Positions 25,884 to 34,363 of a stretch of 64,000 bases of DNA are shown piece after piece. The notes beneath the pieces were generated by a model that made no database searches, was not told where the DNA came from, and saw nothing but the letters and a program-made list of their open reading frames with translations. This stretch comes from Streptomyces chumphonensis. Its GTDB lineage: Bacteria > Actinomycetota > Actinomycetes > Streptomycetales > Streptomycetaceae. Where the stretch lies: the NCBI RefSeq assembly GCF_014779715.1, contig NZ_JACXYU010000009.1, positions 1 to 64,000 of the forward strand, written 5' to 3'. Within the stretch, counting starts at the first letter, position 1. Each line of letters begins with the position of its first letter. The translations under genes and the position numbers were made by a program.

Positions 25884-28013
25884 CTACAGCACGCGCGTCA
25901 GCTTCGCCCCGGCGCCCGGTTCGCTCAGCGGCTCCGCGAGCGCGACCGGCACCTTCACCTGGCCCGGACCGTCGCCGACGGTCAGCACGCCGACCTCCGT
26001 CCCGGTGTCGGCCTCGCCCGGCACGCCGTCGGCGCCCTCGGCCAGCTCCAGGCGCACCGTCAGGCCCGGCCAGCCGACGGCCGCCACGTCCTCGGTCGCC
26101 ACCAGTCGCGTCCGGCCGCCCAGGCCGTCGTCCACGACGCCGACGACGTCGCCCTCGCGCACGACCGTCTCGGCCGTCAGCGCCTTCTGGGCGGAGAGGA
26201 TCAGGTCCTTGCCCGCCGCCAGGACGCTGTCGATGATCGGCGGCCGGTGCTGCCCCAGCACGGCCCCGATGACGAGCTGCCGCGTGCCGCCGACGTCCGC
26301 GTACGCGGCGAACAGCAGGTTGCCGCCCGCCGCCGTGGTCGTGCCCGTCTTGATGCCGACCGTGCCGTACAGCGGCACCAGCCGGTTCCAGTTGGCGTGT
26401 TCCTTGCCGTTGCGATCGGTGTACGCCGGCTTGGCCACGACGTCCCGGAAGACCTCCATCTCCATGACGGCGCGGCCCAGCTTCACCTGGTCCTCGGCCG
26501 TGCTGACGGTCTCCTTGAGCAGCCCGCTCGGGTCGGTGTACGTGGTGTTCTTCATACCGAGGTCCTGCGCGGCGGCGTTCATCTTCTCCACGAACGCCTT
26601 CTCCGAGCCCGCGTCCCAACGGGCCACGAGACGGGCCACGTTGTTCGCGGAAGCGATCATCAGGGCGTTGAGGGCCTCCTCCTGAGTGATCGTCTCGCCC
26701 GCTTCGACCCCCACGGTGGACTCGCCCTGCTCGCTGTAGCCCGCCTCCTTCTCGGCCGTGGCGTCGACCGGGATCGAGGCCCCCGCCTCGCCCGCCTCCA
26801 TCGGATGCTCGGTGAGCAGCACGTACGCCGTCATCGTCTTCGCGACGCTCGCTATCGGAACGGGCTTCTGCTCGCCGTGCGTGCCGAAGGAGCCCAGCCC
26901 CTCGACGTCGAGCGCCGCCTGGCCCTCGGTCGGCCACGCGATGCCGGGGCGCTCCCCCTCGAAGGTGTACGCGTCCGTCGCGGTCAGCTCCAGCTCCGGC
27001 TCGGGCAGCGGACGCAGGAGCTGGGCCGTCACGAGGACGATCGCCAGGAGCGCGACCAGCGGCGTCCAGATCTTCACCCGGCGCACGAAGGTGCGCAGCG
27101 GCGTAGGCGGGGGAGCGGGCCGGTTCGTCAGCTCCGCCAGCAGGTCGACGGCGCGCTGGCCCGGCACCGGCGGCAGCGGCTGCTGCCGCGTCCGCTCCGG
27201 CTCGGGCGCTTCGGCGGTCGCCGCGTCGCGCGCGTCGTCGCGCAGCGGGACGTACCGGCTCGCCGTGCCGTCCGCCCCGCCGGCCCCGGGCTCCGCGTCC
27301 GGTTCCCGCTCCGGCTTCGCGTCCGGTTCCGGTTCCGGGTCAGCGTCCGGCTCCGCCTTCGCCTGCGGCTTCGCTTCGGGGGCGGGCTCCGGGTCCGCCG
27401 CCGGAGCCGGAGCGACCGCGCGGAACGCCGTCGTGGGGGGATCGGCGGCCGGGACGGCCGGTTCGGCGTCGGGCCCGGCGCCGTCGTCCTCGGCGTCCCC
27501 GCCCTCCGGCCGTGCGGTCTCGGGCCCGGTGCCCGCCTCCTCGTCGGCGGCGTCCGCCGCGTCCTCGGGGGCCGCCGGGGTGCGGATCACCGCCGTGGGA
27601 GGGTCCACCGGGGGCGGCGCGTCGGCCTCGGAGGCTTCCTGGGCCCCGTCGGCCGCCCGCGGCTCCGGCCCGTCCGGCTCCGGCCCGTCCGTGGCCACCG
27701 GGGGCTCCGCGGCCGTGGCGGGCTCGGTGGGGTCGGCGGGCTCGGTGGACGCTCCGGCCTGCGGGCCGGTGGGTTCCGCTTCCGCCGGGTCGTCGGCCGC
27801 CGGGGTCGCGCCCGCCGCCGGGTCGTCGGCCGGCTCTCCGTCGTCGGCTCCGGTGCCGTCCTCGCCGGACGGCTCCGTCTCGGACCTGCCGAAGGCGCCG
27901 CGGGGATCGACGGCGGTCCCCGCACGGCGTCCCGAGGGAACCACCGGGCCGCCCTCCGGCGTCTCCCCCGACGACATCCGCTGCTCCGACCTCTCGGGGG
28001 ACTCGCCCGCCAC
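25884..28013 (-). CDS. D-alanyl-D-alanine carboxypeptidase (S11 family) with long cytoplasmic tail
   Basis: The product is 709 residues. Residues 1-310 are a disordered Glu/Asp/Pro/Ala tail, a single membrane helix spans about 314-334, and the extracytoplasmic S11 penicillin-binding domain follows. The active-site motifs are S389-V-A-K392, S455-A-N457 and K555-T-G557. The enzyme trims the terminal D-Ala of peptidoglycan stem peptides. The orientation is type II, with no cleavable signal. An in-frame ATG 12 codons after the chosen GTG is an alternative start. The tail length is unusual for PBP5-like enzymes and may receive cytoplasmic signals; acidic/Pro tails of this kind do occur in Streptomyces homologues. 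Confidence 0.92.
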   Translation of the reverse strand: MAGESPERSEQRMSSGETPEGGPVVPSGRRAGTAVDPRGAFGRSETEPSGEDGTGADDGEPADDPAAGATPAADDPAEAEPTGPQAGASTEPADPTEPATAAEPPVATDGPEPDGPEPRAADGAQEASEADAPPPVDPPTAVIRTPAAPEDAADAADEEAGTGPETARPEGGDAEDDGAGPDAEPAVPAADPPTTAFRAVAPAPAADPEPAPEAKPQAKAEPDADPEPEPDAKPEREPDAEPGAGGADGTASRYVPLRDDARDAATAEAPEPERTRQQPLPPVPGQRAVDLLAELTNRPAPPPTPLRTFVRRVKIWTPLVALLAIVLVTAQLLRPLPEPELELTATDAYTFEGERPGIAWPTEGQAALDVEGLGSFGTHGEQKPVPIASVAKTMTAYVLLTEHPMEAGEAGASIPVDATAEKEAGYSEQGESTVGVEAGETITQEEALNALMIASANNVARLVARWDAGSEKAFVEKMNAAAQDLGMKNTTYTDPSGLLKETVSTAEDQVKLGRAVMEMEVFRDVVAKPAYTDRNGKEHANWNRLVPLYGTVGIKTGTTTAAGGNLLFAAYADVGGTRQLVIGAVLGQHRPPIIDSVLAAGKDLILSAQKALTAETVVREGDVVGVVDDGLGGRTRLVATEDVAAVGWPGLTVRLELAEGADGVPGEADTGTEVGVLTVGDGPGQVKVPVALAEPLSEPGAGAKLTRVL

Positions 28014-28197
28014 CGTGCCTCCTGAATTCCGCTTCCGTACCCGAACCAGTGTCTCGCGGGCAGCCCGGTCATCCCGGCTCCCGAGCCGCTAGACGAGTAC
28101 GACATACCTATCGGTTCCCTCCCATAGCGGTCAGGCACCCTCGACAGAACATTGTGAGAGGGGTCACCCTGTCATTCATCCACGCGGGGAGGCATGG

Positions 28198-28950
28198 ATG
28201 GGCAGGAGCCGCAGAACCATTCCGGAGGAGCTGCTGCTGCTGGCTCTGGACCCGGCCACGGGTACCACTGCACAGCCGCAGTCGCTAGACCTCGGCCTCG
28301 CCGGAGCACAGCTCGTCGAGCTGGCTCTGGCCGGGCGAATAGCCCCAGATGGGGACCGTATCGCCGTGGTGCTGCCACGGCCGACCGGAGATCCGACACT
28401 GGACTCCGCGCTCGAACTGCTGCGCAGGCGCGGCAGTCCCGTGCGCGCCGTCCACTGGATCGGCGGGCCCCGACTGGGGCTGCGCCAGACGTATCTCACA
28501 CACCTGGAGCGGTGCGGCATGGTGCACGCCGTCAACGGCCAGATGTGCGGGGTGCTGCCGACGACGCGCTACCAGGCCACCGACACGGCCATCAGCCGTG
28601 AGATCAGGGCCCGGCTGGACGCGGCGATCCGCACCGGCGTACCGCCGGACCCGCGGACGGCCGCGCTCGCCGCGCTGGCCCACGCCGTCGGGCTGGGCAA
28701 GCACCTCTACCCGGGCAACGAGGGACGCTCGTGCCGTTCCCGGCTGCGTGACCTGATCCGGCACGACCCCATGGGCGGGCTGGTCGCGCACGCGGTGATG
28801 GACGTGCAGAACGGCGCGGCGGGTTCCCGGCGCGCGGCGGCCGCCTCGGGCGGCGGCGCCGCCCCCCGGGGTGCTCCGGTGGTCTCCGCCGGGGGTGTGC
28901 CCGCGCAGCCCCGGCGGGCGGGGATGGTCCGCGTCGCCGGCGTCCGCTGA
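28198..28950 (+). CDS. GPP34 (Golgi phosphoprotein 3-like) family protein
   Basis: The product is 250 residues. The GPP34 fold is recognisable from TIPEELLLLALDPATG at the start, then LGLAGAQLVELALAGRI, and HAVGLGKHLYPG in the second half. In eukaryotes GOLPH3 binds phosphatidylinositol-4-phosphate; in Streptomyces these proteins are numerous, membrane-peripheral and poorly understood. The C-terminal about 45 residues are Ala/Gly-rich and not conserved. The ATG follows GGGGAGG. The downstream XRE and DUF397 genes make the usual Streptomyces neighbourhood. Confidence 0.88.
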   Translation: MGRSRRTIPEELLLLALDPATGTTAQPQSLDLGLAGAQLVELALAGRIAPDGDRIAVVLPRPTGDPTLDSALELLRRRGSPVRAVHWIGGPRLGLRQTYLTHLERCGMVHAVNGQMCGVLPTTRYQATDTAISREIRARLDAAIRTGVPPDPRTAALAALAHAVGLGKHLYPGNEGRSCRSRLRDLIRHDPMGGLVAHAVMDVQNGAAGSRRAAAASGGGAAPRGAPVVSAGGVPAQPRRAGMVRVAGVR

Positions 28951-28971
28951 GCACCGCACCCTGACCGCCCA

Positions 28972-29000
28972 GCCGGCACCCGCAGCCACCGGGTGCCGGC
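28972..29000 (+). terminator. Hairpin terminator after the GPP34 gene
   Basis: A perfect 11-bp stem (GCCGGCACCCG / CGGGTGCCGGC) with a 7-nt loop lies 22 bp after the stop. Confidence 0.65.
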
Positions 29001-29156
29001 GCCGGGCCGTCCGCGACCGCCCGCACACGGGTGCGACCCCGTGCGCGCGTCCCCCTACGGACGGTGGTCGAATTCCGGCAAAGCCGGGGTGCGAACGCTC
29101 AGTTACTGGCAGTCTGCTGTGAGCCAGCATTCGGCGAACAGCGGAGGTGCACGGCC

Positions 29157-30020
29157 GTGGCGTCCAACGTCAACCCCACAGTGAGAAGGCGGCGACTGGG
29201 GCAGGAGCTGCGCAGGCTCCGCGAGGAGCGGGGCATGACGGCCGAGGAGGTCGCCGACCGGCTGCTCGTCTCGCAGTCCAAGATCAGCCGGCTGGAGAAC
29301 GGCCGCCGCAGCATCAGCCAGCGGGACGTGCGCGACCTGTGCAACGTCTACGCGGTGGAGGACCGTCGCATAGTCGAGTCGCTCATGCAGATGGCCAAGG
29401 AGTCCCGGCAGCAGGGCTGGTGGCACGCCTTCGGCGACATCCCGTACAGCGTCTACATCGGCCTGGAGACGGAGGCCGCGTCCCTGCGCATCTACGAGCC
29501 GCAGATCGTGCCCGGCCTGCTCCAGACGCAGACGTACGCGGAGGCCGTCATCGCCGGGGCCCTGCCCGAGGCGTCGGCGTCCGAGGTGGAGAAGCGGGTC
29601 CAGGTCCGCATGCGCCGCCAGCAGCGCGTCTCGGCTCCCAGCCCGCTGCGGTTGTGGGCCGTTCTGGACGAGTCGGCGCTGCGACGCCGGGTCGGGGGCC
29701 GGCAGACGATGATCGAGCAGTTGGAGCACCTCTGCGAGCTGTCCCGGCTGCCGCACGTCACCGTGCAGGTGATGCCGTTCGCCATGGGCGCGCACCCGGG
29801 CGTGAACGGCCAGTACGCGATCCTGGAGTTCCCCGACACGGCCGACTCCACGGTGGTGTACCTGGAGGGCGTCACGAGCGACCTGTACCTGGAGAAGGCC
29901 CAGGACGTGCAGAGCTACAGCGTCATGTACGAGCACCTGCGCGCCCAGGCGCTCAGTGCGGACGACAGCCGGGGGTTCATCCAGGACGTCACCAAGGAGT
30001 ACGCCCGCGAGTCGGTGTGA
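29157..30020 (+). CDS. XRE-family regulator with DUF5753 effector domain
   Basis: The product is 287 residues. The N-terminal helix-turn-helix (about 14-70, LGQELRRLREERGMTAEEVADRLLVSQSKISRLENG) is followed by the DUF5753 domain found in several hundred Streptomyces regulators (YEPQIVPGLLQTQTYAEAVI; VTVQVMPFAMGAHPG). The start at GTG 29157 lies 9 nt after GGAGGTG. These regulators are almost always next to a DUF397 gene, as here, and BldB/WhiJ-like pairs affect development. The exact pair present here is not assigned to a named locus. Confidence 0.88.
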   Translation: MASNVNPTVRRRRLGQELRRLREERGMTAEEVADRLLVSQSKISRLENGRRSISQRDVRDLCNVYAVEDRRIVESLMQMAKESRQQGWWHAFGDIPYSVYIGLETEAASLRIYEPQIVPGLLQTQTYAEAVIAGALPEASASEVEKRVQVRMRRQQRVSAPSPLRLWAVLDESALRRRVGGRQTMIEQLEHLCELSRLPHVTVQVMPFAMGAHPGVNGQYAILEFPDTADSTVVYLEGVTSDLYLEKAQDVQSYSVMYEHLRAQALSADDSRGFIQDVTKEYARESV

Positions 30021-30278
30021 GGCCGGCCCCGCGTCGCCGGACCGGACCCCGGCACGCCGGCCGGTATCCGCTCATCGGTCATCGCGGGGCCGAACGGTAC
30101 ACCCCTGCGGCCATCTGCGTAGGCGCTCCCGGTATATGCCACACGGTCGAGTGAACGCTCCCTTCCTCGCTGCTGAGGGCCGAGTACGGTCGATCATGTG
30201 CCAGTAAGAAGACTGGCTTCTCACACTGAATCCCTTCTCTCACGACAAGGTGGGACATAGGGAAAGACGGGAGCAGAC

Positions 30279-30485
30279 ATGGCAATCCGGCAGGGCAGGA
30301 CCACGGGCTGGGTGAAGTCCAGCTACTCGGGAGCCAACGCCTGTGTGGAGGTGAGGTCCCCGGTCCGGGCGAGCGTCGCCGTGCGGGACTCCAAGGACCC
30401 GAAGGGCCCTTTCCTCGCCTTCGCCCCGGCCTCCTGGACGTCCTTCGTGGGCGCCGTCGACGGGGGAGCGCTGGGTCGGGCCTGA
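30279..30485 (+). CDS. DUF397 small protein, partner of the XRE regulator
   Basis: The product is 68 residues. It has the family pattern TGWVKSSYSGANACVEV near the N-terminus, RDSKDPKGPFLAF in the middle and a closing W-x-SFVGAVDGG. The ATG follows GGGAGCAGAC. DUF397 proteins may modulate the neighbouring XRE/DUF5753 protein, in the manner of WhiJ systems or toxin-antitoxin pairs. A 258-bp gap separates it from the XRE gene, so it probably has its own promoter. Confidence 0.85.
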   Translation: MAIRQGRTTGWVKSSYSGANACVEVRSPVRASVAVRDSKDPKGPFLAFAPASWTSFVGAVDGGALGRA

Positions 30486-30590
30486 GCGGGCGGAGCGGCC
30501 CGTGGTGTGCCCGCGCCCGTCGTCCTCCCGGCCGGACCGCCGTCCCGGCCGAGGGCCGACACCGCCCGGCCCCGGCCCCCGCTCCTCGTG

Positions 30591-30634
30591 CGGGCGGCGC
30601 GCACCGGTCCTCAGGGAGCGGTGCGCGCCGCCCG
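30591..30634. terminator. Strong bidirectional hairpin terminator
   Basis: A perfect 16-bp inverted repeat (CGGGCGGCGCGCACCG and its complement) with a 12-nt loop lies between the convergent DUF397 and VOC genes. Confidence 0.8.
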
Positions 30635-30640
30635 GAACGC

Positions 30641-31027
30641 CTACGCGCTGTGGACGAGCTGGATCAGGTTGCCGCACGTGTCGTCGAGCACGGCGGTGGT
30701 CACCGGACCCGTGGTCAGCGGCTCCTGGGTGAAGCGCACTCCGAGCCCCCGCAGCCGGTCGAACTCCGCCCGGACGTCGTCCACGGCGAAGGCGGCGGCC
30801 GGGATGCCGTCCTCCACGAGGGCGGAGGTGAACGGCTTCACGGCCGGGTGGCCGTCGGGCTCCAGCAGCAGTTCGGTCCCCTCGGGGTCCTCGGACGCCA
30901 CCACGGTCAGCCACCGGTCCGCGCCCAGCGGGACGTCGGTCTTCTTCGTGAAGCCGAGCACATCGGTGTAGAAGCGCAGGGCCTTGTCCTGGTCGTCGAC
31001 GAACACGCTGGTCAGGTGGATTCTCAT
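30641..31027 (-). CDS. VOC-family (glyoxalase-like) protein
   Basis: The product is 128 residues, a single VOC domain in two beta-alpha-beta modules starting with IHLTSVFVDDQDKALRFYTDVLGF and ending GNLIQLVHSA. The ATG overlaps the stop of the ArsR-type gene by 4 nt, so the two are co-translated. VOC proteins in this arrangement often bind, modify or detoxify the small molecule sensed by the regulator. The ligand is unknown. Confidence 0.85.
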   Translation of the reverse strand: MRIHLTSVFVDDQDKALRFYTDVLGFTKKTDVPLGADRWLTVVASEDPEGTELLLEPDGHPAVKPFTSALVEDGIPAAAFAVDDVRAEFDRLRGLGVRFTQEPLTTGPVTTAVLDDTCGNLIQLVHSA

Positions 31028-31317
31028 GGTCCGCTCTCCGGTGGTTCGGGGGTGAGCCACCGGGCCGTGACGCGCCGCAGGGGCCCGGTGTCCAGGTCGT
31101 GGAACTTGTAGCGGCCCTGGCGTCGTGAGACCACCAGACCCGCCGCCTCCAGGACGGACAGGTGCTGGCTGACCGCCTGGCGGGACGGCCCCGAGCCGTG
31201 TTCGCCCGTCAGTCGTGCGCAGATCTCGAACAGCGTCTGGCCGTTCCGTTCCACCAGTCCGTCGAGGATGCGACGGCGCGTCGGGTCGGCCAGTGCCTTG
31301 AAGACGTCCTCCGCCAT
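31024..31317 (-). CDS. ArsR-family winged-helix repressor
   Basis: The product is 97 residues: MAEDVFKALADPTRRRILDGL at the N-terminus, then the recognition region SRQAVSQHLSVLEAAGLV. No Cys metal box is visible; the only Cys lies in the FEICARL helix. It therefore belongs to the SmtB/ArsR-like group that senses non-metal ligands. The ATG at 31317 lies exactly 7 nt after a -10, so the mRNA is probably leaderless; earlier TTG/ATG codons lie inside the promoter. It is the first gene of a two-gene operon with the VOC gene and is probably autoregulated through the palindrome in its promoter. Confidence 0.88.
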   Translation of the reverse strand: MAEDVFKALADPTRRRILDGLVERNGQTLFEICARLTGEHGSGPSRQAVSQHLSVLEAAGLVVSRRQGRYKFHDLDTGPLRRVTARWLTPEPPESGP

Positions 31318-31324
31318 GCCCACC

Positions 31325-31354
31325 ACCATAGGCAAGTAATGACTTGCCTATCAA
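31325..31354 (-). promoter_or_regulatory. Promoter with embedded ArsR operator
   Basis: On the - strand, -35 TTGATA (31349-31354) and -10 TATGGT (31325-31330) are spaced by 18 nt. The arms ATAGGCAAGT and ACTTGCCTAT (31328-31337, 31342-31351) form a perfect 10-bp palindrome with a 4-nt spacer that overlaps both elements. A bound repressor would block RNA polymerase. Confidence 0.75.
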
Positions 31355-31436
31355 GTCGGCGCCCCTGACCCGCACCGCCCCGCCCGCCGCCCCTCCCCGG
31401 CCTGTCGGTGGGGGCGGCGGGTGCGCCCGGCGCGGG

Positions 31437-32423
31437 TCAGGGCAGAACGGGTTCGGGGAGCCGGCGGTCGGTCAGCCGCGCCAGGTAGCGCTCGGCGTCG
31501 AGGGCGGCCACGCAGCCGGTCCCGGCGGCCGTCACGGCCTGGCGGTAGACGCGGTCGACGACGTCCCCCGCCGCGAACACCCCCGGCACGTTCGTGCGGC
31601 TGGACGGCGCGTCCACGCGCAGGTACCCGTCGGCGTCGCGCGCGAGGACGCCCGCGAACAGCTCGCTGCGCGGGAGGTGCCCGATCGCGACGAACAGTCC
31701 CGTCGCCGCCCGTTCCTCCGTCTCCCCGGTGCAGGTGTGGCGGAGCGTGAGACCGGTCAGCCCGCGCCCCGCGTCGCCGTGCAGGGCCACGACCTCGCGC
31801 TCGAAGGCGAAGGCCACCTTCGGGTCGGTCAGCGCCCGACGCCGCATCGCGCGGGAGGCCCGCAGCTCGTCCCGCCGGTGGACCACGGTGACCGAGCGGG
31901 CGTACCGGCTCAGGAAGGTCGCCTCCTCCAGCGCCGTGTCGCCGCCGCCGACCACGACGAGGTCGTGGTCGCGGAAGAAGAACCCGTCGCAGGTGGCGCA
32001 GTAGGACACGCCGTGCCCCAGCAGCTCGTCCTCCTTCGCCAGGCCGAGGCGGCGGTGGCCGGCCCCCGTCGCCACGATGAGCGCCCGGGCGCGGTGGGCA
32101 CGCCCCGACCGGTCGGTGAGCGTCTTCACCTCCCCGGCCAGCTCGACGGCGACGACCTCGTCGTCGACCAGCTCGGCCCCGAACCGCGCGGCCTGCGCCG
32201 CCATGGCGTCCATCAGCTCCGGCCCCAGGACGCCCCGGGGGAAGCCCGGGTAGTTCTCCACCTCCGTCGTGGCGGCCAGCGCTCCGCCGACGAAGGCGCC
32301 GCCGCGCAGCACCAGCGGACGCAGGTCGGCCCGCGCGGCGTACAGGGCGGCGGTGTATCCGGCGGGCCCCGACCCGATGACGGCGACGTCCCGCACGGCC
32401 CCGTCCCGCACGGCCCCGCTCAC
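31437..32423 (-). CDS. Thioredoxin reductase (TrxB-like), accessory copy
   Basis: The product is 328 residues. The FAD motif is GSGPAG (17-22), the redox-active C142-A-T-C145 is followed by DG, and the NADPH site is GGGDTALEEA (159-168) with HRRDELRAS. All features of a classical low-Mr thioredoxin reductase are present. The GTG start overlaps the stop of the subtilase gene (GTGA). Housekeeping trxB in Streptomyces is normally next to trxA near oriC, so this is probably a second copy serving the cluster. Its natural partner may be the secreted thioredoxin two genes upstream or a dithiol product. Flavoenzymes of this fold also act as dithiol oxidases (GliT, HlmI). Confidence 0.9.
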   Translation of the reverse strand: MSGAVRDGAVRDVAVIGSGPAGYTAALYAARADLRPLVLRGGAFVGGALAATTEVENYPGFPRGVLGPELMDAMAAQAARFGAELVDDEVVAVELAGEVKTLTDRSGRAHRARALIVATGAGHRRLGLAKEDELLGHGVSYCATCDGFFFRDHDLVVVGGGDTALEEATFLSRYARSVTVVHRRDELRASRAMRRRALTDPKVAFAFEREVVALHGDAGRGLTGLTLRHTCTGETEERAATGLFVAIGHLPRSELFAGVLARDADGYLRVDAPSSRTNVPGVFAAGDVVDRVYRQAVTAAGTGCVAALDAERYLARLTDRRLPEPVLP

Positions 32424-33718
32424 CGCGCGTCCCCCGTGACGTCGGCCGGCCCGGTGTACAGCAGCAGGTTCCGGGAGTCGGGCCCCGCGTCCCGCACCCG
32501 GCCCTCGGTGGCGGCTGCGGCGAGCGCCGCGTCGAGCTCGACCGGCGTCGCACCGGGGTGCCGGGCGAGGTGGAGCGCGGCGGCCCCGGTGACCTCGGCC
32601 GTCGCGGCGGAGGTGCCGGTGATCCTGACGTAGGAGCGGTCGCTCCCCGCACCCGCGGTGGTGATGTCGGTGCCGGGCGCGAACAGGTGCGTGCAGTAGC
32701 CGTGGTTCGACCAGGCGGGCCGCCGGTCGGTGCGGTCGGTGGCGGCCACGGTGATGGCGGTCGTCTGCCGGGCCGGGGTCGTCTCGCAGGACTCCACGCC
32801 CCGGCCCGAGTCGTCCCCGTTGCCCGCCGCCGCCGTGTAGGCGATGCCCGCCGTGGTCATCGCGTACAGCTGGAGGTCGAGCACCGAGCCGGGCGGGCCG
32901 GAGAAGCCGAGGTTGACGACGGAGGGACCGTCGGCGTGGGCGGTGATCCAGTCGACGGCGGACATGATGTGCTCCAGCGTCCCCGTGCCGTCGCAGCCGA
33001 AGGCCCGCACGGACCGCACCGTGGCGCCCTTGGCGACCCCGGTCCACAGCCCGGCGGCGGTGGCGGCGGACGCGGTGCCGTGTCCGTTGCAGTCCCCGGC
33101 GCCGCCGGGCCGCTGCCGTACCGCGTCGTACGCGCCGTGGGCCCGGCCGCCCCAGAACTCCCGGTGCCCGGTCCGGACGCCGGTGTCCACGACGTAGACG
33201 TCCACCCCGGCGCCGCCGCGGGGGAAGCGGTAGACGTGGTCGAGCGGCAGGTCGCGCTGGTCGATGCGGTCAAGGCCCCAGGAGGGCGGCGACAGTTGGA
33301 TGCCGCCGGCGTCGACCGTGTCGGCGGACGTCCCGCTCGCGGCCGGACCCGTCCCGTCGATCCGGCCCGCGACGCGGTAGACGCGGTCGCTGGTGATCGA
33401 GTCGACGCGGGTGTCGCCGTAGTAGCCGTCCAGCTGCTCCTCGGTGAGCTCGACGGAGAACGCCTGGGAGGCGGCGTGGTACACCCGGCGCAGGGTGCCG
33501 CCGTGCCGGTCGGTCAGCTCCTCGGCCCGCCGGGTGACGGCCTCCTCGGTCGCCTCGGTGCCGTTGACCTCGATGATGTGGACGGTCGCCGACGGGGCGG
33601 CGGGCGGAGGGGGCCCGTCCGGGTCGGCGGACGCGGCGGGGGCGGCCGTCAGGGCGGGGAGGGCCACGCCGAGGGCGACGGCGAGGGCCGTCGCGGCCCT
33701 GGGCACGTGCTTCTTCAT
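32420..33718 (-). CDS. Secreted subtilase (S8) with divergent active-site surroundings
   Basis: The product is 432 residues with a signal peptide (about 1-31), an I9-like propeptide (about 45-115) and a catalytic domain. Asp178 (VVDTGV), His213 (NGHGTASAA instead of HGTHVAG), oxyanion Asn300 (AAGN) and Ser370 (TGTSAATAEVTG instead of GTSMAAPHV) are all present. The triad survives but the substrate-side consensus around His and Ser is changed, so specificity or activity may differ. It overlaps the trxB-like gene by 4 nt and follows the thioredoxin gene by 126 nt. A role in maturing or degrading an exported cluster component is possible but not shown. Confidence 0.85.
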   Translation of the reverse strand: MKKHVPRAATALAVALGVALPALTAAPAASADPDGPPPPAAPSATVHIIEVNGTEATEEAVTRRAEELTDRHGGTLRRVYHAASQAFSVELTEEQLDGYYGDTRVDSITSDRVYRVAGRIDGTGPAASGTSADTVDAGGIQLSPPSWGLDRIDQRDLPLDHVYRFPRGGAGVDVYVVDTGVRTGHREFWGGRAHGAYDAVRQRPGGAGDCNGHGTASAATAAGLWTGVAKGATVRSVRAFGCDGTGTLEHIMSAVDWITAHADGPSVVNLGFSGPPGSVLDLQLYAMTTAGIAYTAAAGNGDDSGRGVESCETTPARQTTAITVAATDRTDRRPAWSNHGYCTHLFAPGTDITTAGAGSDRSYVRITGTSAATAEVTGAAALHLARHPGATPVELDAALAAAATEGRVRDAGPDSRNLLLYTGPADVTGDAR

Positions 33719-33844
33719 GGGGGGCGAGCCTTTCGCCTGCGCCGCACGCGGGACGTCGGTGCGGCGGCGGTGGGGGGTGGGGGCGGCCCGGACGGGCCGG
33801 CGTGCGGGGTGCCGCCGTCGCGGGGCGACGGCGGCACCGATGCG

Positions 33845-34294
33845 TCACAGCCTGTTCAGCCAGGTGCGCAGGGAGGACGGGCCGTCGAAGCCCACCATGC
33901 GGCTACCGGCCTCCCGGCCGCCTTGGATGTTGAGCAGGGCCGGGATGCCGCGCACGCCGTACTGGCGGTACAGGTCCCGGTTCCGGTCGACGTCGACCCT
34001 CGCCCACACCCAGGCCCCGTCGTCCTCGGTGTTGTACCGCTGGAGGTACGGCTTCTGCTTCTGGCACCAGTAGCACCAGCTCGCGGTGAAGTCGAGCACG
34101 ACGGGCTTGCTGTGGGACCACTGCATGACCTGCGCGTAGTTGGCCGCGGTCACGTCGACGACGTTCGGGATCTCGGCGGGGGCGGACGTCGCGGGCACGG
34201 GAGCCGGCGCCGGAGTGGCGGCGACGGCCGGGGCGACGGCCCCGCCGAGCAGCACGGCGACGGCCGCGGTGGCGACTGCCAGTCTGCGGTACAC
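33845..34294 (-). CDS. Secreted thioredoxin-domain protein
   Basis: The product is 149 residues. A signal peptide (about 1-26) is followed by a thioredoxin fold with redox motif W73-C74-Y-W-C77 and cis-Pro118 (GIPAL). The CYWC centre differs from both cytoplasmic thioredoxin (CGPC) and DsbA, and resembles periplasmic DsbD-gamma or TlpA-like proteins that feed electrons to extracellular thiols. GTG 34294 is preceded by GGAAACC. It lies 69 bp after the rhodanese gene, probably in the same transcript. Confidence 0.85.
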   Translation of the reverse strand: MYRRLAVATAAVAVLLGGAVAPAVAATPAPAPVPATSAPAEIPNVVDVTAANYAQVMQWSHSKPVVLDFTASWCYWCQKQKPYLQRYNTEDDGAWVWARVDVDRNRDLYRQYGVRGIPALLNIQGGREAGSRMVGFDGPSSLRTWLNRL

Positions 34295-34363
34295 GGTGGT
34301 TTCCTTTCGTCGGATGGAACGGGAGGGATGTCGCGAGGGGCGGGGAAGAGCTCCGGGTCGACT

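Noticed and set aside
23080..26937. 1285-codon open frame on the - strand
   Set aside because: It runs out of frame through fbiC and the carboxypeptidase gene, is Arg/Gly/Pro-rich and matches no family.
31437..32423. Assignment as a GliT/HlmI dithiol oxidase
   Set aside because: The motif CATCDG and the complete NADPH-binding HRRDELRAS segment are those of classical thioredoxin reductase, so the oxidase role is only mentioned as a possibility.
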